Position numbers and translations under genes: made by a program. A stretch of DNA of 64,000 bases, taken from Streptomyces sp. TG1A-8. Its GTDB lineage: Bacteria; Actinomycetota; Actinomycetes; Streptomycetales; Streptomycetaceae. The notes beneath the pieces are model-generated. The model did no database searches and was not told where the DNA came from. It was given only the letters and a program-made list of their open reading frames with translations. Position 1 is the stretch's first letter. Every line of letters begins with the position of its first letter. Location of the stretch: the NCBI RefSeq assembly GCF_030499535.1, contig NZ_JASTLB010000001.1, forward strand, positions 6,696,001 through 6,760,000. The letters run 5' to 3'. This document shows positions 45,801 to 55,865 of the stretch, piece after piece.

Positions 45801-46804
45801 TGCGGGGCGCCCCGGACTCCGTCCTGTGCGCCTCGGGACGGATCGTCAGGGCGGAGGGCGGCGGGGCCGGTCCCGTGGCCCCGGACACCCTCGACGCCGC
45901 GCTCGCACGGTGCCGGCACTACCTGGGAGCACAGGACTTCCCCCTGCTGGCCCGGCGCCACGGACACGACATCGCGGAACCGTTCCGGGGGCCGGAGCAC
46001 CTGTGGCGGCGCGACGGCGAGGCCGTGGCCCGCGTGCGGCTGGCGAAACCCCTGCCGCACGTCGGCTGGGAGACGGGCCTGCAGACGATCCTGGCGGCAC
46101 GGCCGGGAGCCGTGTCCGGCCGGGACGACGCCGCCCATGTCCCCGTGTCCTTCGACGCGGTCCGGTTCCACGCGGAACTGGAACCGGAGTTCTGGAGCCT
46201 GAGCACCGTGCGGGCCGAGGACGGCGGGGCCTTCCTCCTGGCCGACGTCCTGCTGATCGCGCCGGACCGCCGCGTCCTGGCGCGGTTCTCCGGCATCCGT
46301 CTGCGACGGCTCGCGCAGACGTCCCCCGCGGGCCCGCCGCTGGCGCGCGTGTCCGCGCTCGTGCCGGCCGTCACCCAGCGGTGCGCGGTGCCGCTCACCC
46401 ACCTGGCCAGGAAGGTGGCCGGCGCGCTCGGCGCCGGAGCCGTCGCCAGGCCGCCGCGTCCCGCCGCGGCGCCCCGCTTCGCCGGGGACCGGACACCGGC
46501 GGCCGCGCGAACCGCCACGGACGCCCCCTCCCGCGCGTCCGCGCCCTCGTCCCGCCCCCGCCGTGCCGAGGACGCCGCGGAAGCCCTCGTCGAGTACTCC
46601 GCGGCCCTGCTGGGCATGCGCGCGTCGGACATCGACGAGCGGCTGTCCTTACGGGAACTCGGGCTCGACTCCCTCATGGCCACCCGGCTCCGCCAGCACC
46701 TGCAGCGCGGTCACGGCACGGAGATCACCGCCGGGCGGCTCCTGGGCACCGAGAGCATCGCCGACCTGCGCAGGAGTCTCGTCCGGCACGGCGCACAACC
46801 GTAG
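42809..46804 (+). CDS. Iterative type I polyketide synthase, KS-AT-degenerate DH-ACP (orsellinate-synthase-like)
   Basis: 1331 aa single module. KS near residues 10-430 with Cys179 (DTACSSSL), His315 (EAHGTGT) and His355 (NIGHAEAA); AT near 540-840 with GQGAQWAGMG and Ser633 in GHSMGEVAAA; a DH-fold region near 900-1190 whose HxxxG motif is degenerate (His926 in VAVHGVAAVP, no matching Gly) and whose second-half Asp motif reads WETGLQ; an Ala/Pro linker; ACP with Ser1288 in LGLDSLMATRL. There is no KR, ER, MT or TE. Length and order match AviM/CalO5-type orsellinic acid synthases, where this DH-like domain aids release. Start ATG 42809 has GGAG 6 bases upstream and begins just before VAIIGMGCRFPG. 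No TE implies transfer of the product by another enzyme or hydrolysis. Confidence 0.9.
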   Translation: MRTELSSTMPVAIIGMGCRFPGIGSVDDLWDVLIDNTDTVTPVPHDRFDVDHCHDTSPMTPGRTVSRHGGFLTDPFGFDAAFFGVSPAEARDMDPQQRLLLHVVWEALESAGIRPSRLAGSRSGVFVGQATSEYADTDPRADEPDVHGMVGSRLRAVTAGRVSYALDLRGPSVVLDTACSSSLVAVHAARQSLLTGESDLCVAAGVNIILSPHDSIAYSQGDMLSPGGRCRFGDARADGFVRSEGVGVVVLKRLDDALRDNDPVRALLLGSAVTNDGAGSGLLLRPSVEGQADMLREACASAGVKPSELDYVEAHGTGTRVGDAVELRALAESAGQGRAAGRPLLTGSVKTNIGHAEAAAGIAGLIKTVLILRHGVVPASLHLDEPHPLLGQDGFPVRVVTRNQPLTAAGPRALLGVSSFGLSGTNAHVVVGAHVPEPAPATDDTVTDTGPHLLVLSARTAGSLRRLAADYAAYLGPTGAGRRHRLRDICAAAATGRDPHPHRLWVVGDDHDSLSRRLRALADGETLPDGGTADAGSSSDRRIVFVFSGQGAQWAGMGRTLYRSSPAFRSALDACDRAVRGELGWSVLDRLTSDAEFPTDVDVVQPVLWAVQVALAAAWRERGVQPHLCMGHSMGEVAAAHVSGALSLDEAAAVICRRSRLMQRTAGRGAMLVVELSAARARQRAEAYGDAVCVAAENAPTTTVLAGDPASLAALRTELERDGVLCRPVKVNVASHSPQMDAVRDDLLRELSGLSPTSGGTGMVSTVYGHEVEGPQLTAAYWVDNLRRPVRFADALRRAAQGTDSVFLEVGPHPVLLAAMDDTLGAAGVDTAAVASLYRAGDEPTELARAAGRLFAHGGWVDWRRWYGGGPRHVPSLPTYSWDAVRYRRDPAVPTAVQRAGARQVRRIDLGAWGATADWGDGVAVHGVAAVPPVAYLAAMLETAQEADRGAPLELRDVRLGDACVPLDAAGDTVLHVALDGHRQGGGADPAVTVRASVRGAPDSVLCASGRIVRAEGGGAGPVAPDTLDAALARCRHYLGAQDFPLLARRHGHDIAEPFRGPEHLWRRDGEAVARVRLAKPLPHVGWETGLQTILAARPGAVSGRDDAAHVPVSFDAVRFHAELEPEFWSLSTVRAEDGGAFLLADVLLIAPDRRVLARFSGIRLRRLAQTSPAGPPLARVSALVPAVTQRCAVPLTHLARKVAGALGAGAVARPPRPAAAPRFAGDRTPAAARTATDAPSRASAPSSRPRRAEDAAEALVEYSAALLGMRASDIDERLSLRELGLDSLMATRLRQHLQRGHGTEITAGRLLGTESIADLRRSLVRHGAQP

Positions 46805-46871
46805 CTCGCGCGGTACGGGGGCGCGCGATGCCCGGCCCGGCCGCCCTGCGGGCAACCGCCGTGCGACCGTT

Positions 46872-46889
46872 GCCCCGCGGCAGCGGGGC
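46872..46889. terminator. Short hairpin downstream of the PKS
   Basis: A perfect 7-bp stem GCCCCGC with a 4-nt loop followed by an A/T-rich stretch (AGTAAAATTGC, later TATAAAAAACTG). It could end the PKS transcript; the A/T stretch may be part of the promoter of the TetR gene. Confidence 0.45.
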
Positions 46890-47036
46890 AGCAGTAAAAT
46901 TGCACCGTGGTATAAAAAACTGCCGCCGAATGCACGACGCTGCCCCGACGAGGCCGACCGGGCTCGGGCCCCCCACCCTCGCCGTCGGGGCATGCCACTC
47001 GGACTCGGTGAGTTCGACAGGAACAGGAGGGACGGA

Positions 47037-47666
47037 ATGGACTCGCGCGCGACAACGCCGCCGCCGCCGGTCGGCCGCCGGGAACGCAACAAGCAACGGG
47101 TCAGGGAACGTCTCTACTTGGCTGCGATCGAGCTCTTCGTGGAGAAGGGGTACGACCACACCTCCATCGACGAAATCGCGGAACGGGCCGACGTGGCGCG
47201 TGGCACCTTCTTCAACTACTTCCAGCGCAAGGAAGACATCATCACCACCTGGGGGGAGAGGAGGCGCGCAGCGCTCGTGACGGGCCTCGACGAGGACAGC
47301 GTGTTCACGCCCAGTTCGATCGCGCGGCTCCACCGGTGCATGGCCGTGCTGGTCCGCATCAACCAGGAGGAGCCGCAGCTCACCACGGCCATGCTCACCG
47401 CCTGGGTGAAGGCGGGCCGGCCGATCCTGGAGGAGCCGTACGTCGCGGAGGTGTTCGCCAGGATCGTCGACAGCGGGATGCGCCAGGGGGAGCTGGACCC
47501 GGGGATGTCGCCCATCATCGTCGGCAACGTCCTGCGCGACGTCTATCTCGGAGCCCTCTACCGATGGGCCAACCGGTCCTCGGGGACGACCACGTCACTG
47601 GCCGAGGAACTCCAGCAGATCCTGCGGCTCCTGCTCGGCGGCATGACCGGGACGAAAACCGCCTGA
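47037..47666 (+). CDS. TetR-family transcriptional regulator
   Basis: 209 aa. The DNA-binding domain is clear: AAIELFVEKGYDHTSIDEIAERADVARGTFFNYFQRKEDI. The C-terminal domain (LRDVYLGALYRWANRSS) is of unknown ligand. ATG 47037 has an AGGAGGG site. It lies 232 bp after the PKS on the same strand with its own AT-rich upstream region and marks the probable right border of the cluster. It is a candidate reader of the 20-bp motif at 21668 and 38032, which is inference. Confidence 0.92.
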   Translation: MDSRATTPPPPVGRRERNKQRVRERLYLAAIELFVEKGYDHTSIDEIAERADVARGTFFNYFQRKEDIITTWGERRRAALVTGLDEDSVFTPSSIARLHRCMAVLVRINQEEPQLTTAMLTAWVKAGRPILEEPYVAEVFARIVDSGMRQGELDPGMSPIIVGNVLRDVYLGALYRWANRSSGTTTSLAEELQQILRLLLGGMTGTKTA

Positions 47667-48433
47667 CGGGCCCGCGCGGCCGCGGGCCGACGCGGGCGGG
47701 GCCGGCGGGCCACCGGCGGCCCCCGCCCACGTGGACGGCTGCGTGCCGGTCCCCGTGTCATCGCGGCGCCTTCCGCGGTGGGCCCCGGCACCGGTCGGGC
47801 GGGCCGGGGCGTACCCGCCCGACCGGGCGTACCCGCCCTCGGGCGTGGGCGGTGGACCGCACCTCCCGCACCCCGTCGACCACCGCGAACGCGCCGTCGC
47901 GCAGGTCGGCCCCCTTGCCGTCGAGGGTGATCGGGGCCGGCGCGGGCCCGGACCGTTCCGGGGCGGTCACCCCGGGCAGGCGCGCCAGGAGGACCGGCCG
48001 GAACCGTCGACCGGGTGCGGTGCGGCGGTCGCGCACCACCGGTGACCGGCGGACCGCACCGGGCGCCGTACCCGCTCTCCTCGAAGCCCGGCGCGGCCCC
48101 TCGGAGGCCCGTCGCCGTGCGGCGCCCTCGCCTCCGCGCCGGTCCCGAGCCGGCGTGATTCCGCCCGCCACCACATCCTCCGCACCGGTGGCGCGGGGAC
48201 CCTCCCGCACGCGGGGTTGTGGTGAACACGACAGGTCTTTACCATCCGGTGACGCGATCCGAAGAAGTGTTGTCCAGGCGATGGGGCCCCGTGCACGGCC
48301 CGCAAGGCCGGTGGCGTCCCTCGGCCGACCATGCCCGAGCACCTCACCACCTCCGACGGCCCCCTTCCCGGGCCTCGGACGCCCGTGCCGCGACGTCTTC
48401 TCCGCGGCCCCGGAACCGCATTGGAGGATGCCC
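47667..48433. other. Gene-free stretch
   Basis: About 770 bp. A minus-strand segment near 47850-47990 reads APITLDGKGADLRDGAFAVV, which has a coding look but no recognisable family and no start or stop context; it may be debris. The last 60 bp hold the promoter and GGAGG site of the beta-propeller gene. Confidence 0.5.
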
Positions 48434-49684
48434 ATGCGCGCTCTGCCCCCTCTCCTCACCCGGAGAGCCCCCCTCGCCGCCCTGATCGCGGCGGCGGTCG
48501 CGGGCGCGGGAGCCCCGGCACCCGCACACGCCGCCCCGGCACTGCAGGAGGTGATGTTCGTCGGCAACAACTGGGAGGGCACCGCCGACGTCATCAAGGC
48601 CCGCGGCGACTTCGCCGGGATCGGCCGGATCAACGTGATCCCCGACAAGAACCAGCGACTGGCCGAGATCTACCTCAATCCCATCAAGCTGGCGTTCTTC
48701 CTGGGCATCCGCCAGACCGCGGGCGAGGGTCACGACCAGTTCGTCGACGACATGTACGCCACCCCCGACGGCACCGCTCTGGTCGCCTCGCGACCCAGCT
48801 TCGCCGACGTCGTCTCCATCGACCTGGCCACCGGCAAGCTGAAATGGCGCTTTCCCGTCTCCGGCTTCCGCTCCGACCACATGGCCGTCTCCCCCGACGG
48901 CACCAGGGTCGCGGTGTCGGCCTCGACCTCCAACACCGTCCACGTACTGGACATCGACACCGGCAGGGAACTCGGGAAGTTCGGCACCGGGGACAAGCCG
49001 CACGAGAACGTCTTCACCAAGGACGGCAAGTACGTCTGGAACATGGCGATCGGCGAGGTCAACAACGACTTCGACGACCCGTCCCAGGACGTCCTCAAGG
49101 GCGACCGGAAGATCACCGTCGCCGACACCGGCACGTTCAAGGTCGTCAGGACCGTCGACATGCGCCAGCGGCTGGACGCCGCCGGTCGCTCCGACCTGTC
49201 CGACGCCGTCCGCCCGGCGGTGTTCACCCCGGACGAGTCCAAGCTGTACTTCCAGGTGTCGTACTTCAACGGGTTCGCCGAGTACGACGTCGCCACCGAC
49301 AGGATCACCCGGATCAAGACGCTGCCGAAGAATCCCGCGACCAGCGACGACCGCACCGCGTTCGTCAACGACTCCCGCCACCACGGGCTGTCGATGAGCC
49401 CGGACGGCGGCAAGCTGTGCGTCGCGGGGACCATGGACGACTACGCCACCGTCGTCGACCGGACCACCCTCCAGGAAGGACCGCTGGTGACCGCCGCCAA
49501 GCCCTACTGGGCGACCGTCAGCGGCGACGGCACCGCCTGCGTCATCTCCGAGAGCGGCGCCGACCAGGTCACCGCCATCAGCTTCGCCACCGGCCGGAAG
49601 ATCGTCTCGGTGCCCGTCGGCGACCACCCGCAGCGGGTCCGCCTCGCCCGCGTCCCCGTCGGCTGGACCAGCCCCGCCGGCTGA
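48434..49684 (+). CDS. Secreted YncE-like beta-propeller protein
   Basis: 416 aa. Signal peptide (LTRRAPLAALIAAAVAGAG, cleaved after AHA), then repeated propeller blades: TPDGTALVASRPSFADVVSIDL, SPDGTRVAVSASTSNTVHVLD, KDGKYVWNMAIG, TPDESKLYFQVSYF, SPDGGKLCVAGTMDDYATVVD, SGDGTACVISESGADQVTAIS. YncE-type propellers are extracytoplasmic proteins of mostly unknown role. ATG 48434 is chosen over ATG 48428 because GGAGG would abut the latter. No neighbour explains its function. Confidence 0.85.
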   Translation: MRALPPLLTRRAPLAALIAAAVAGAGAPAPAHAAPALQEVMFVGNNWEGTADVIKARGDFAGIGRINVIPDKNQRLAEIYLNPIKLAFFLGIRQTAGEGHDQFVDDMYATPDGTALVASRPSFADVVSIDLATGKLKWRFPVSGFRSDHMAVSPDGTRVAVSASTSNTVHVLDIDTGRELGKFGTGDKPHENVFTKDGKYVWNMAIGEVNNDFDDPSQDVLKGDRKITVADTGTFKVVRTVDMRQRLDAAGRSDLSDAVRPAVFTPDESKLYFQVSYFNGFAEYDVATDRITRIKTLPKNPATSDDRTAFVNDSRHHGLSMSPDGGKLCVAGTMDDYATVVDRTTLQEGPLVTAAKPYWATVSGDGTACVISESGADQVTAISFATGRKIVSVPVGDHPQRVRLARVPVGWTSPAG

Positions 49685-50223
49685 CGCCGGAGCGCCGCAG
49701 CCGGGCCGTGGTCCAAGCGCACGAGGAGCGCTTCGACGGCGCCCGGCCGCCGCGGCCCCAACCGGCACCGCGACCGTGCCCGGCACCCCCTTCCGCCGCC
49801 GGCTCGACCGGCTCCCACACGACCGGCCTCCTCCCACCGCACTTCAGCCTCCGACACCACCCCCACCCCATCACCACACCCACCGCCAGTGCCGGTGGCG
49901 GACCCGCCACCGGCACCATCCCGGTACCGCGTCGCGCGGCCCGCTGCCGGAGCCGCCCCGCGGCGGCACACGTGACATCCCCGCCGGCCCGCGGCCCCCG
50001 GCCTCGACGGCCACTGCGCCGAACGACCCCGGCCGCTCCGCCGGTCAGGTCCCGGACTCCTCCTCCGGCCACCGCCACACGCCGGGTGCACCCGTCCCGG
50101 CCCTGGTCCCGGGCGGTTCCATCGCCCCGTCCGCGCCGGGGCCGCGTCCCCGCGCGAGTCCGGGGAGCCGCTCGGGGCAGCGGACGGCCGCGGCGGGTCC
50201 CGGAAGGCGGCGGTTCCGCCGGA
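49685..50223. other. Gene-free stretch between the propeller and lpdA
   Basis: About 540 bp between convergent genes, Pro/Arg/Thr-rich in every frame. I see no gene, strong hairpin or repeat. Confidence 0.55.
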
Positions 50224-51621
<1,398 letters not shown>

Positions 51622-51762
51622 ACCCTCAGCCTACTGACCGGTCCGAGGCGGGCCGGTGCCGGACGTCTGCTCCCGTGAGCCGGGTCCCGGCCCGCCCTCC
51701 GTGCGGCGCTCCCTCTCCGCCCCGTCTTGTGAGGGGGCTGAAGGAGCCCCACCACGACCGTG

Positions 51763-51784
51763 ATACTAATACCGGTATAAGTAT
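51763..51784. promoter_or_regulatory. Near-perfect 22-bp palindrome upstream of the methionine aminopeptidase
   Basis: Arms ATACTAATACC and GGTATAAGTAT match in 10 of 11 positions around a perfect ATACCGGTAT core, in an AT-rich pocket of otherwise GC-rich DNA. It ends 30 bp before the chosen ATG, where a promoter should be. Probably the operator of an unlinked regulator. Confidence 0.7.
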
Positions 51785-51814
51785 TGGATGGACGTGTCGC
51801 GGGGAGCCGAGCAC

Positions 51815-52582
51815 ATGGTGGAGATCAAGACCGACGCCGCACTGGACGCGATGCGGGAAGCCGGGCGCGTGGTGGCCCGGGCCCTGGCCGCAGTCCGGGA
51901 AGCCGCCGGCGTGGGGGTGTCCCTGCGGGAACTGGACGAAGTGGCCCGGTCGGTCCTGGCCGAGGCCGGAGCCGGCTCCCCGTTCCTCGGGTACCGGCCG
52001 TCCTTCGCCCCGGTCGCCTTCCCGGCCGTGATCTGCACGTCCGTCAACGACGCCGTGTCGCACGGCATCCCCACCGGCTACCGGCTGTGCGACGGCGACC
52101 TGGTGAGCATCGACTGCGGCGCCCGGCTCGACGGCTGGGCGGGCGACGCGGCCATCACCTTCACCGTCGGAACGCCACGCCCCGGCGACCTCGATCTGAT
52201 CGACGCCACCCAGCAGGCCCTCGACGCCGGCATCGCCGCCGCCCGGGTGGGCAACCGCATCGGCGACATCTCCCACGCCATCGACACCGTCGCCCGCAAG
52301 GCGGGCTGCGGCATGCCCGCCGACTTCGGCGGCCACGGCATCGGCCGCCGCATGCACGAGGACCCCCACGTCCCCAACCGCGGCCGCCCCGGCCGTGGCT
52401 TCCCGCTCCGCCACGGCCTGGTCCTCGCCATCGAACCCATGCTCATGGCCGGCGGACGGAACTCCTACCGCACCGACACCGACGGCTGGACCCTGCGCAC
52501 CACCGACGGCAGCAGGGCCGCCCACATCGAGCACACCGTCGCCGTCACCGACCAGGGCTCCCGGATCCTGACCCTGCCCTGA
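51815..52582 (+). CDS. map: Type I methionine aminopeptidase
   Basis: 255 aa. Removes N-terminal Met from nascent proteins. Metal ligands appear in order: [19 protein letters not shown] (two Asp), [13 protein letters not shown] (His), VLAIEPMLM (Glu) and [10 protein letters not shown] (Glu); His in [10 protein letters not shown] is the usual substrate-contacting residue. ATG 51815 has GGGGAG 8 bases upstream; ATG 51788 would add nine residues, lacks a ribosome site and would put the start right next to the palindrome. It stands alone, unlike the ribosomal-operon map, so it is likely a secondary, regulated copy. Confidence 0.93.
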   Translation: MVEIKTDAALDAMREAGRVVARALAAVREAAGVGVSLRELDEVARSVLAEAGAGSPFLGYRPSFAPVAFPAVICTSVNDAVSHGIPTGYRLCDGDLVSIDCGARLDGWAGDAAITFTVGTPRPGDLDLIDATQQALDAGIAAARVGNRIGDISHAIDTVARKAGCGMPADFGGHGIGRRMHEDPHVPNRGRPGRGFPLRHGLVLAIEPMLMAGGRNSYRTDTDGWTLRTTDGSRAAHIEHTVAVTDQGSRILTLP

Positions 52583-53134
52583 CGTTCCCCCCGGGCGCCG
52601 CCGGGTCCGGAACCGGACCGTTCGGTGCCCGACGGCACACCCCCTGCGTCGTGCTCCCCCGTGCGGCGGAAGGGGTGGGGGACGGACAGGCCGCCCTGCC
52701 GGATCGCAGCGACGGCCGGGACCCGGGCCGCGGACCCGGCCGTGAGGCCGACCGCGCCGCCGCCGCCCGTACCGCGCGCAGCCCCGACCACCGGCCCGCG
52801 GACGGGGGAGGACCTCCGGGCCGTGGTGTTCCGTCCGCGGCGGTACGACCGGCGTGTGACGGGCGCTGCCGTACCGGGAAGTCCTCGAAGAAGGTGCGGC
52901 AGGGGATGTCGAGAACGGCCCGGCGGCTCCGTCCCGGGAGCGGACGCGACCGCCGCGGCCGTGCCGCACCGGGGAGACCCGGCATGACGATCCGGCGGAC
53001 GGGCAACGTCCTCATCGTTGTCGACGGCCTTGACGCTGTCGGGGTCCGGTGGCACGGGGCGCCGCCCACGGGTGGTCAGGCGGGTGGCGGCGTCCGGGAT
53101 GACAGCGAATTGGGGCCGGGCATCTCATGGGGGT
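52583..53134. other. Gene-free stretch
   Basis: About 550 bp. A small hairpin GGTCCGG-AA-CCGGACC (about 52605-52620) may end the map transcript. On the minus strand near 52845-52920 the fragment RTFFEDFPV followed by HAGRT resembles the beginning of MaoC-like hydratases, but it is only about 25 residues long. Nothing else. Confidence 0.45.
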
Positions 53135-53458
53135 ATGGACGCCATCGACTTCTCCGACGACCTGGTGCGGACGCAGCACGCCTTCAACGCCACCTACGAA
53201 GCACTCGCCGCGCCGCAACGCGGTGACACCACCGCCCTGCGCCGCCGCCTGCTGCGCCTGTCCGCACGGCTGTGGTGGCACCCGTGCTGGAACGCCGCGC
53301 GCTCGGTGCCGGCGGCGCGTGCCGAGCTGCGACAACTGGCCCGCACCCGTGCGGCCGCCCGGGAGCGGGTTGCGCCCACTGTTGCGCGACCCGGCGAACC
53401 GGCCGAGCGGGAAAGCCCTCGCGGAGCACCTCGTCGCGGTCCCTCCGAGCCGCGGTGA
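53135..53458 (+). CDS. Small conserved-looking protein of unknown function
   Basis: 107 aa. Begins MDAIDFSDDLVRTQHAFNATYEALA and includes LRRRLLRLSARLWWHPCWN, an amphipathic Arg-rich helix with two Trp, then turns into a low-complexity Arg/Pro tail. The first 75 residues have good coding character and resemble short uncharacterised Streptomyces proteins I have seen, without a named domain. Ribosome site is poor (GGGGG close to the ATG). No membrane segment or signal peptide. Confidence 0.6.
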   Translation: MDAIDFSDDLVRTQHAFNATYEALAAPQRGDTTALRRRLLRLSARLWWHPCWNAARSVPAARAELRQLARTRAAARERVAPTVARPGEPAERESPRGAPRRGPSEPR

Positions 53459-53642
53459 TGTCCCACCGGCCGGAGCCGGTGGCGGCCGACCGCCCGGTTC
53501 ACCGCCCCGACCGCGGTTGCCGGCCGGATCACTCCGTCACGGGCGGGCACTGGGCGAACAGGTGGACGACGTCGCGCCGGCGCCGCTGCCGTGGCGCGCC
53601 CCGCCGGAACGGGACCGGAGCCGCGCCGCCCGGCCGGGCGGC

Positions 53643-54524
53643 TCAGAGGGGGCCCGCCCCGGGGGAGCGGCGGCCGGGCGCGACGGCGGCCGGGACGCGC
53701 TCCAGGACGCCGCCCGCGAACACGTCGTACAGCGGCAGCGTCTCCAGGTGGACGTAGCCGATGTGGCAGTCGCAGACGGCCAGCGGGCACGGCCTCGGGC
53801 GCAGCGCGGCGCGGTAGGAGCCGTCGTAGAGGTTGCCCAGTTCCGCGCGGACGAAGTGGCAGCGGCGGACGGTGCCCGCGCCGTCGACCGAGATCACCGA
53901 CTCGCCGGTGCGGCAGGGCAGGCCGGCACTGGCGTGCGGGGTGCGGCTGTAGGGGAAGAGGGGGTCGAGCGCGGTCCACTCGTCGGCCTCGGCGTCCCCG
54001 TAGGTGTGCCCCTCGGCCGCGTTGATCCACAGGTAGACGTGCGCGGGCAGGTCGGCGCGCAGCCGGCGGGCCGCTTCGAGGTGGCCGGGCAGCCCGACGA
54101 CGCCGACGCTGAAGCGGACCCCGCGGTCGGCCAGGTCGTGGCACTTGGCGAGGAAGCGGTCGTAGGGGGTCTGACCCGGGTGGTACGTGCACCACAGGGC
54201 GAGGGTGCCGAGGTCGGCCCCGGCGAGCCAGTCCGTGCGGCAGCTGAGGTTGGTCTGGACGGCGACGCGGCGGACGTGCGGCAGGTGGGACAGCTCCGCG
54301 AGGGTGCGGCGGTACCAGGAGCGGACCAGGCCCTCGCCCCACGGGGTGAACAGCAGGGAGAGGCGGTCCCCGCACTGCGCGCCGGCCCACCGCGCGAAGC
54401 GTTCCAGGGCGGCGCGGTCGGCGCGCAGCCGGTCGGCGGAGTCGCGCCGCTTGGCGAACGGGCAGTAGGGGCAGTCGTAGTCGCAGGAGGCGAGCGGGCC
54501 CCGGTACAGCAGGGTCAGGTCCAC
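53643..54524 (-). CDS. STM4011-family radical SAM protein
   Basis: 293 aa. The radical SAM cluster motif is at Cys14-Cys18-Cys21 (SCDYDCPYCPF) right at the N-terminus; ETNLS-type strand VAVQTNLSCRTDWL and GVVGLPGHLEAARRL follow the TIM-barrel order. Further cysteines (GLPCRTG, VRRCHF, CPLAVCDCHIGY near the end) suggest an auxiliary iron-sulfur cluster as in SPASM-like enzymes. GTG 54524 starts 9 bp after the STM4012 stop. It is the last gene of the five-gene STM4015-4011 unit. Function unknown in all organisms to my knowledge. Confidence 0.88.
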   Translation of the reverse strand: MDLTLLYRGPLASCDYDCPYCPFAKRRDSADRLRADRAALERFARWAGAQCGDRLSLLFTPWGEGLVRSWYRRTLAELSHLPHVRRVAVQTNLSCRTDWLAGADLGTLALWCTYHPGQTPYDRFLAKCHDLADRGVRFSVGVVGLPGHLEAARRLRADLPAHVYLWINAAEGHTYGDAEADEWTALDPLFPYSRTPHASAGLPCRTGESVISVDGAGTVRRCHFVRAELGNLYDGSYRAALRPRPCPLAVCDCHIGYVHLETLPLYDVFAGGVLERVPAAVAPGRRSPGAGPL

Positions 54525-54533
54525 GGCGGCCGG

Positions 54534-55865
54534 TCACTTCCTCGCGTAGGCGGCCATGGCGGCCCGCACGGCGGGGGAGAACAGCTCCGGGCCGACGGCG
54601 TCGGAGTGGGCGAGCCCCTCCGCGGTGAGCCGCAGGCGCCCGGGGGCGGTGTCGTCGAGCCAGCCGCGGTCGGCCAGGACACCGAGCTCCGCGCCGAAGT
54701 CGTCGGCGGGGGCGCTGCCGAAGCGGGCGCGGTAGTCGCCGTCCTCCAGGCCCCCGGCCTGCAGCAGGGACTGCAGGAGGTGGCGGCGCCGGGCCTCGCG
54801 GGCGTCCATGCGGTAGCCGACCTCGGCGTGGGCGAAGTCGGTCGAGGCGACGTAGTCGTCGATGATGCCGCGGATCTCGTGCATGTCCACCGCGTAGTCG
54901 AAGGAGTAGTGCAGGCCGGCGGTGTAGGAGCGGGCCCCGCAGCCCAGGCCGATCATGCCGTCGCTCTGGCACGCGTAGTCGTCGGCGCCCTGCGGCGGGG
55001 CGTCGGCCCGGCGGAACATGCGCATGGACCGCTGGACGTAGCCCTGGGCGAGGAGGTGGTCGCGGCCCGCGCGGTACAGGCCCAGCCGCTGTTCGTCCCA
55101 CGCCGGGTCGGGGCCGGTGCGGTGGCGGTCGAGGCCGGTCAGGGGCCGGACGTACAGCGGGTAGAGGTACAGCTCCTCGGGCCGCCAGGCCAGGGCCGCG
55201 TCCAGGGAGTGCCGCCAGGTCCGCTCGGTCTGCCCGTCGATGCCGTAGATCAGGTCGATGTTGAGCACCGGGACGCCGGTGTCCCGGATGCGGCCGAGGG
55301 CGGCCTCGACGTCGCGGCGGCGCTGCGGGCGCACGGCGGCCCGGGCCTCGGAGTCGACGAAGCTCTGGACGCCCAGGCTGAGCCGGGTGGCCCCGCGCTC
55401 CGCCAGGACGGCGAGGCGGTCGGCGGTGGCCGTGGCGGGCGAGGCCTCGACGGACAGGGGGATCGCGCGCAGGCCGGCGCCCATGCGGCGCTCGGCGATG
55501 TCGCACAGGCGCTCCAGTTCCGCCGCGGTGAGGAAGGTGGGGGTGCCGCCGCCGAAGGCGGCGGTGGCGAACCGGACGCCGTCCGCGTCCCCGAGGGCCT
55601 CGCGCACGGCGACGGCCTGCCGCTCCAGGGCGTAGAGGTAGGCGCCGACCAGCCCGTCGGGGGCGCCGATGCGGGTGAAGAGGTTGCAGAAGCCGCAGCG
55701 CACCTCGCAGAACGGGATGTGCAGGTAGAGGCAGAGGGCGCTTTTGTCCTCCGCCGCCCACAGCGACTTCAGCGCGGGACGCCCGGGGAGCCTGCGGTAG
55801 GCGGTCTTGTGGGGGTAGGCGTACACGTAGTGCTGGTACGGCGTGGCCGGGCGGGCGGCGGTCAC
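54534..55865 (-). CDS. STM4012-family radical SAM protein (HemN-like)
   Basis: 443 aa. Cys53-Cys57-Cys60 (HIPFCEVRCGFCNLFT) is the HemN/HemW-type CX3CX2C motif, followed by AFGGGTPTFLTAAELERL, SVEASPATAT, RLSLGVQSFVDSEARA and INIDLIYG-like VLNIDLIYGIDGQTE, all shared with coproporphyrinogen dehydrogenase relatives. The C-terminus is a winged-helix-like HemN_C region (FGAELGVLADRGWLD). GTG 55865 overlaps the STM4013 stop (GTGA). HemW-like proteins bind haem, so annotation as haem enzyme would be misleading; its partner genes define the STM4012 family. Confidence 0.9.
   Translation of the reverse strand: MTAARPATPYQHYVYAYPHKTAYRRLPGRPALKSLWAAEDKSALCLYLHIPFCEVRCGFCNLFTRIGAPDGLVGAYLYALERQAVAVREALGDADGVRFATAAFGGGTPTFLTAAELERLCDIAERRMGAGLRAIPLSVEASPATATADRLAVLAERGATRLSLGVQSFVDSEARAAVRPQRRRDVEAALGRIRDTGVPVLNIDLIYGIDGQTERTWRHSLDAALAWRPEELYLYPLYVRPLTGLDRHRTGPDPAWDEQRLGLYRAGRDHLLAQGYVQRSMRMFRRADAPPQGADDYACQSDGMIGLGCGARSYTAGLHYSFDYAVDMHEIRGIIDDYVASTDFAHAEVGYRMDAREARRRHLLQSLLQAGGLEDGDYRARFGSAPADDFGAELGVLADRGWLDDTAPGRLRLTAEGLAHSDAVGPELFSPAVRAAMAAYARK

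Noticed and set aside
47850..47990. Coding-looking minus-strand segment APITLDGKGADLRDGAFAVV
   Set aside because: No recognisable family, no start or ribosome site, and surrounding sequence is non-coding.
52840..52920. MaoC-like hydratase N-terminal fragment on the minus strand
   Set aside because: Only about 25 residues resemble the family; too short to call a pseudogene.
54534..55865. Annotation as coproporphyrinogen dehydrogenase (HemN) or HemW
   Set aside because: The radical SAM core is HemN-like, but the five-gene context is the STM4011-STM4015 set, not haem synthesis.
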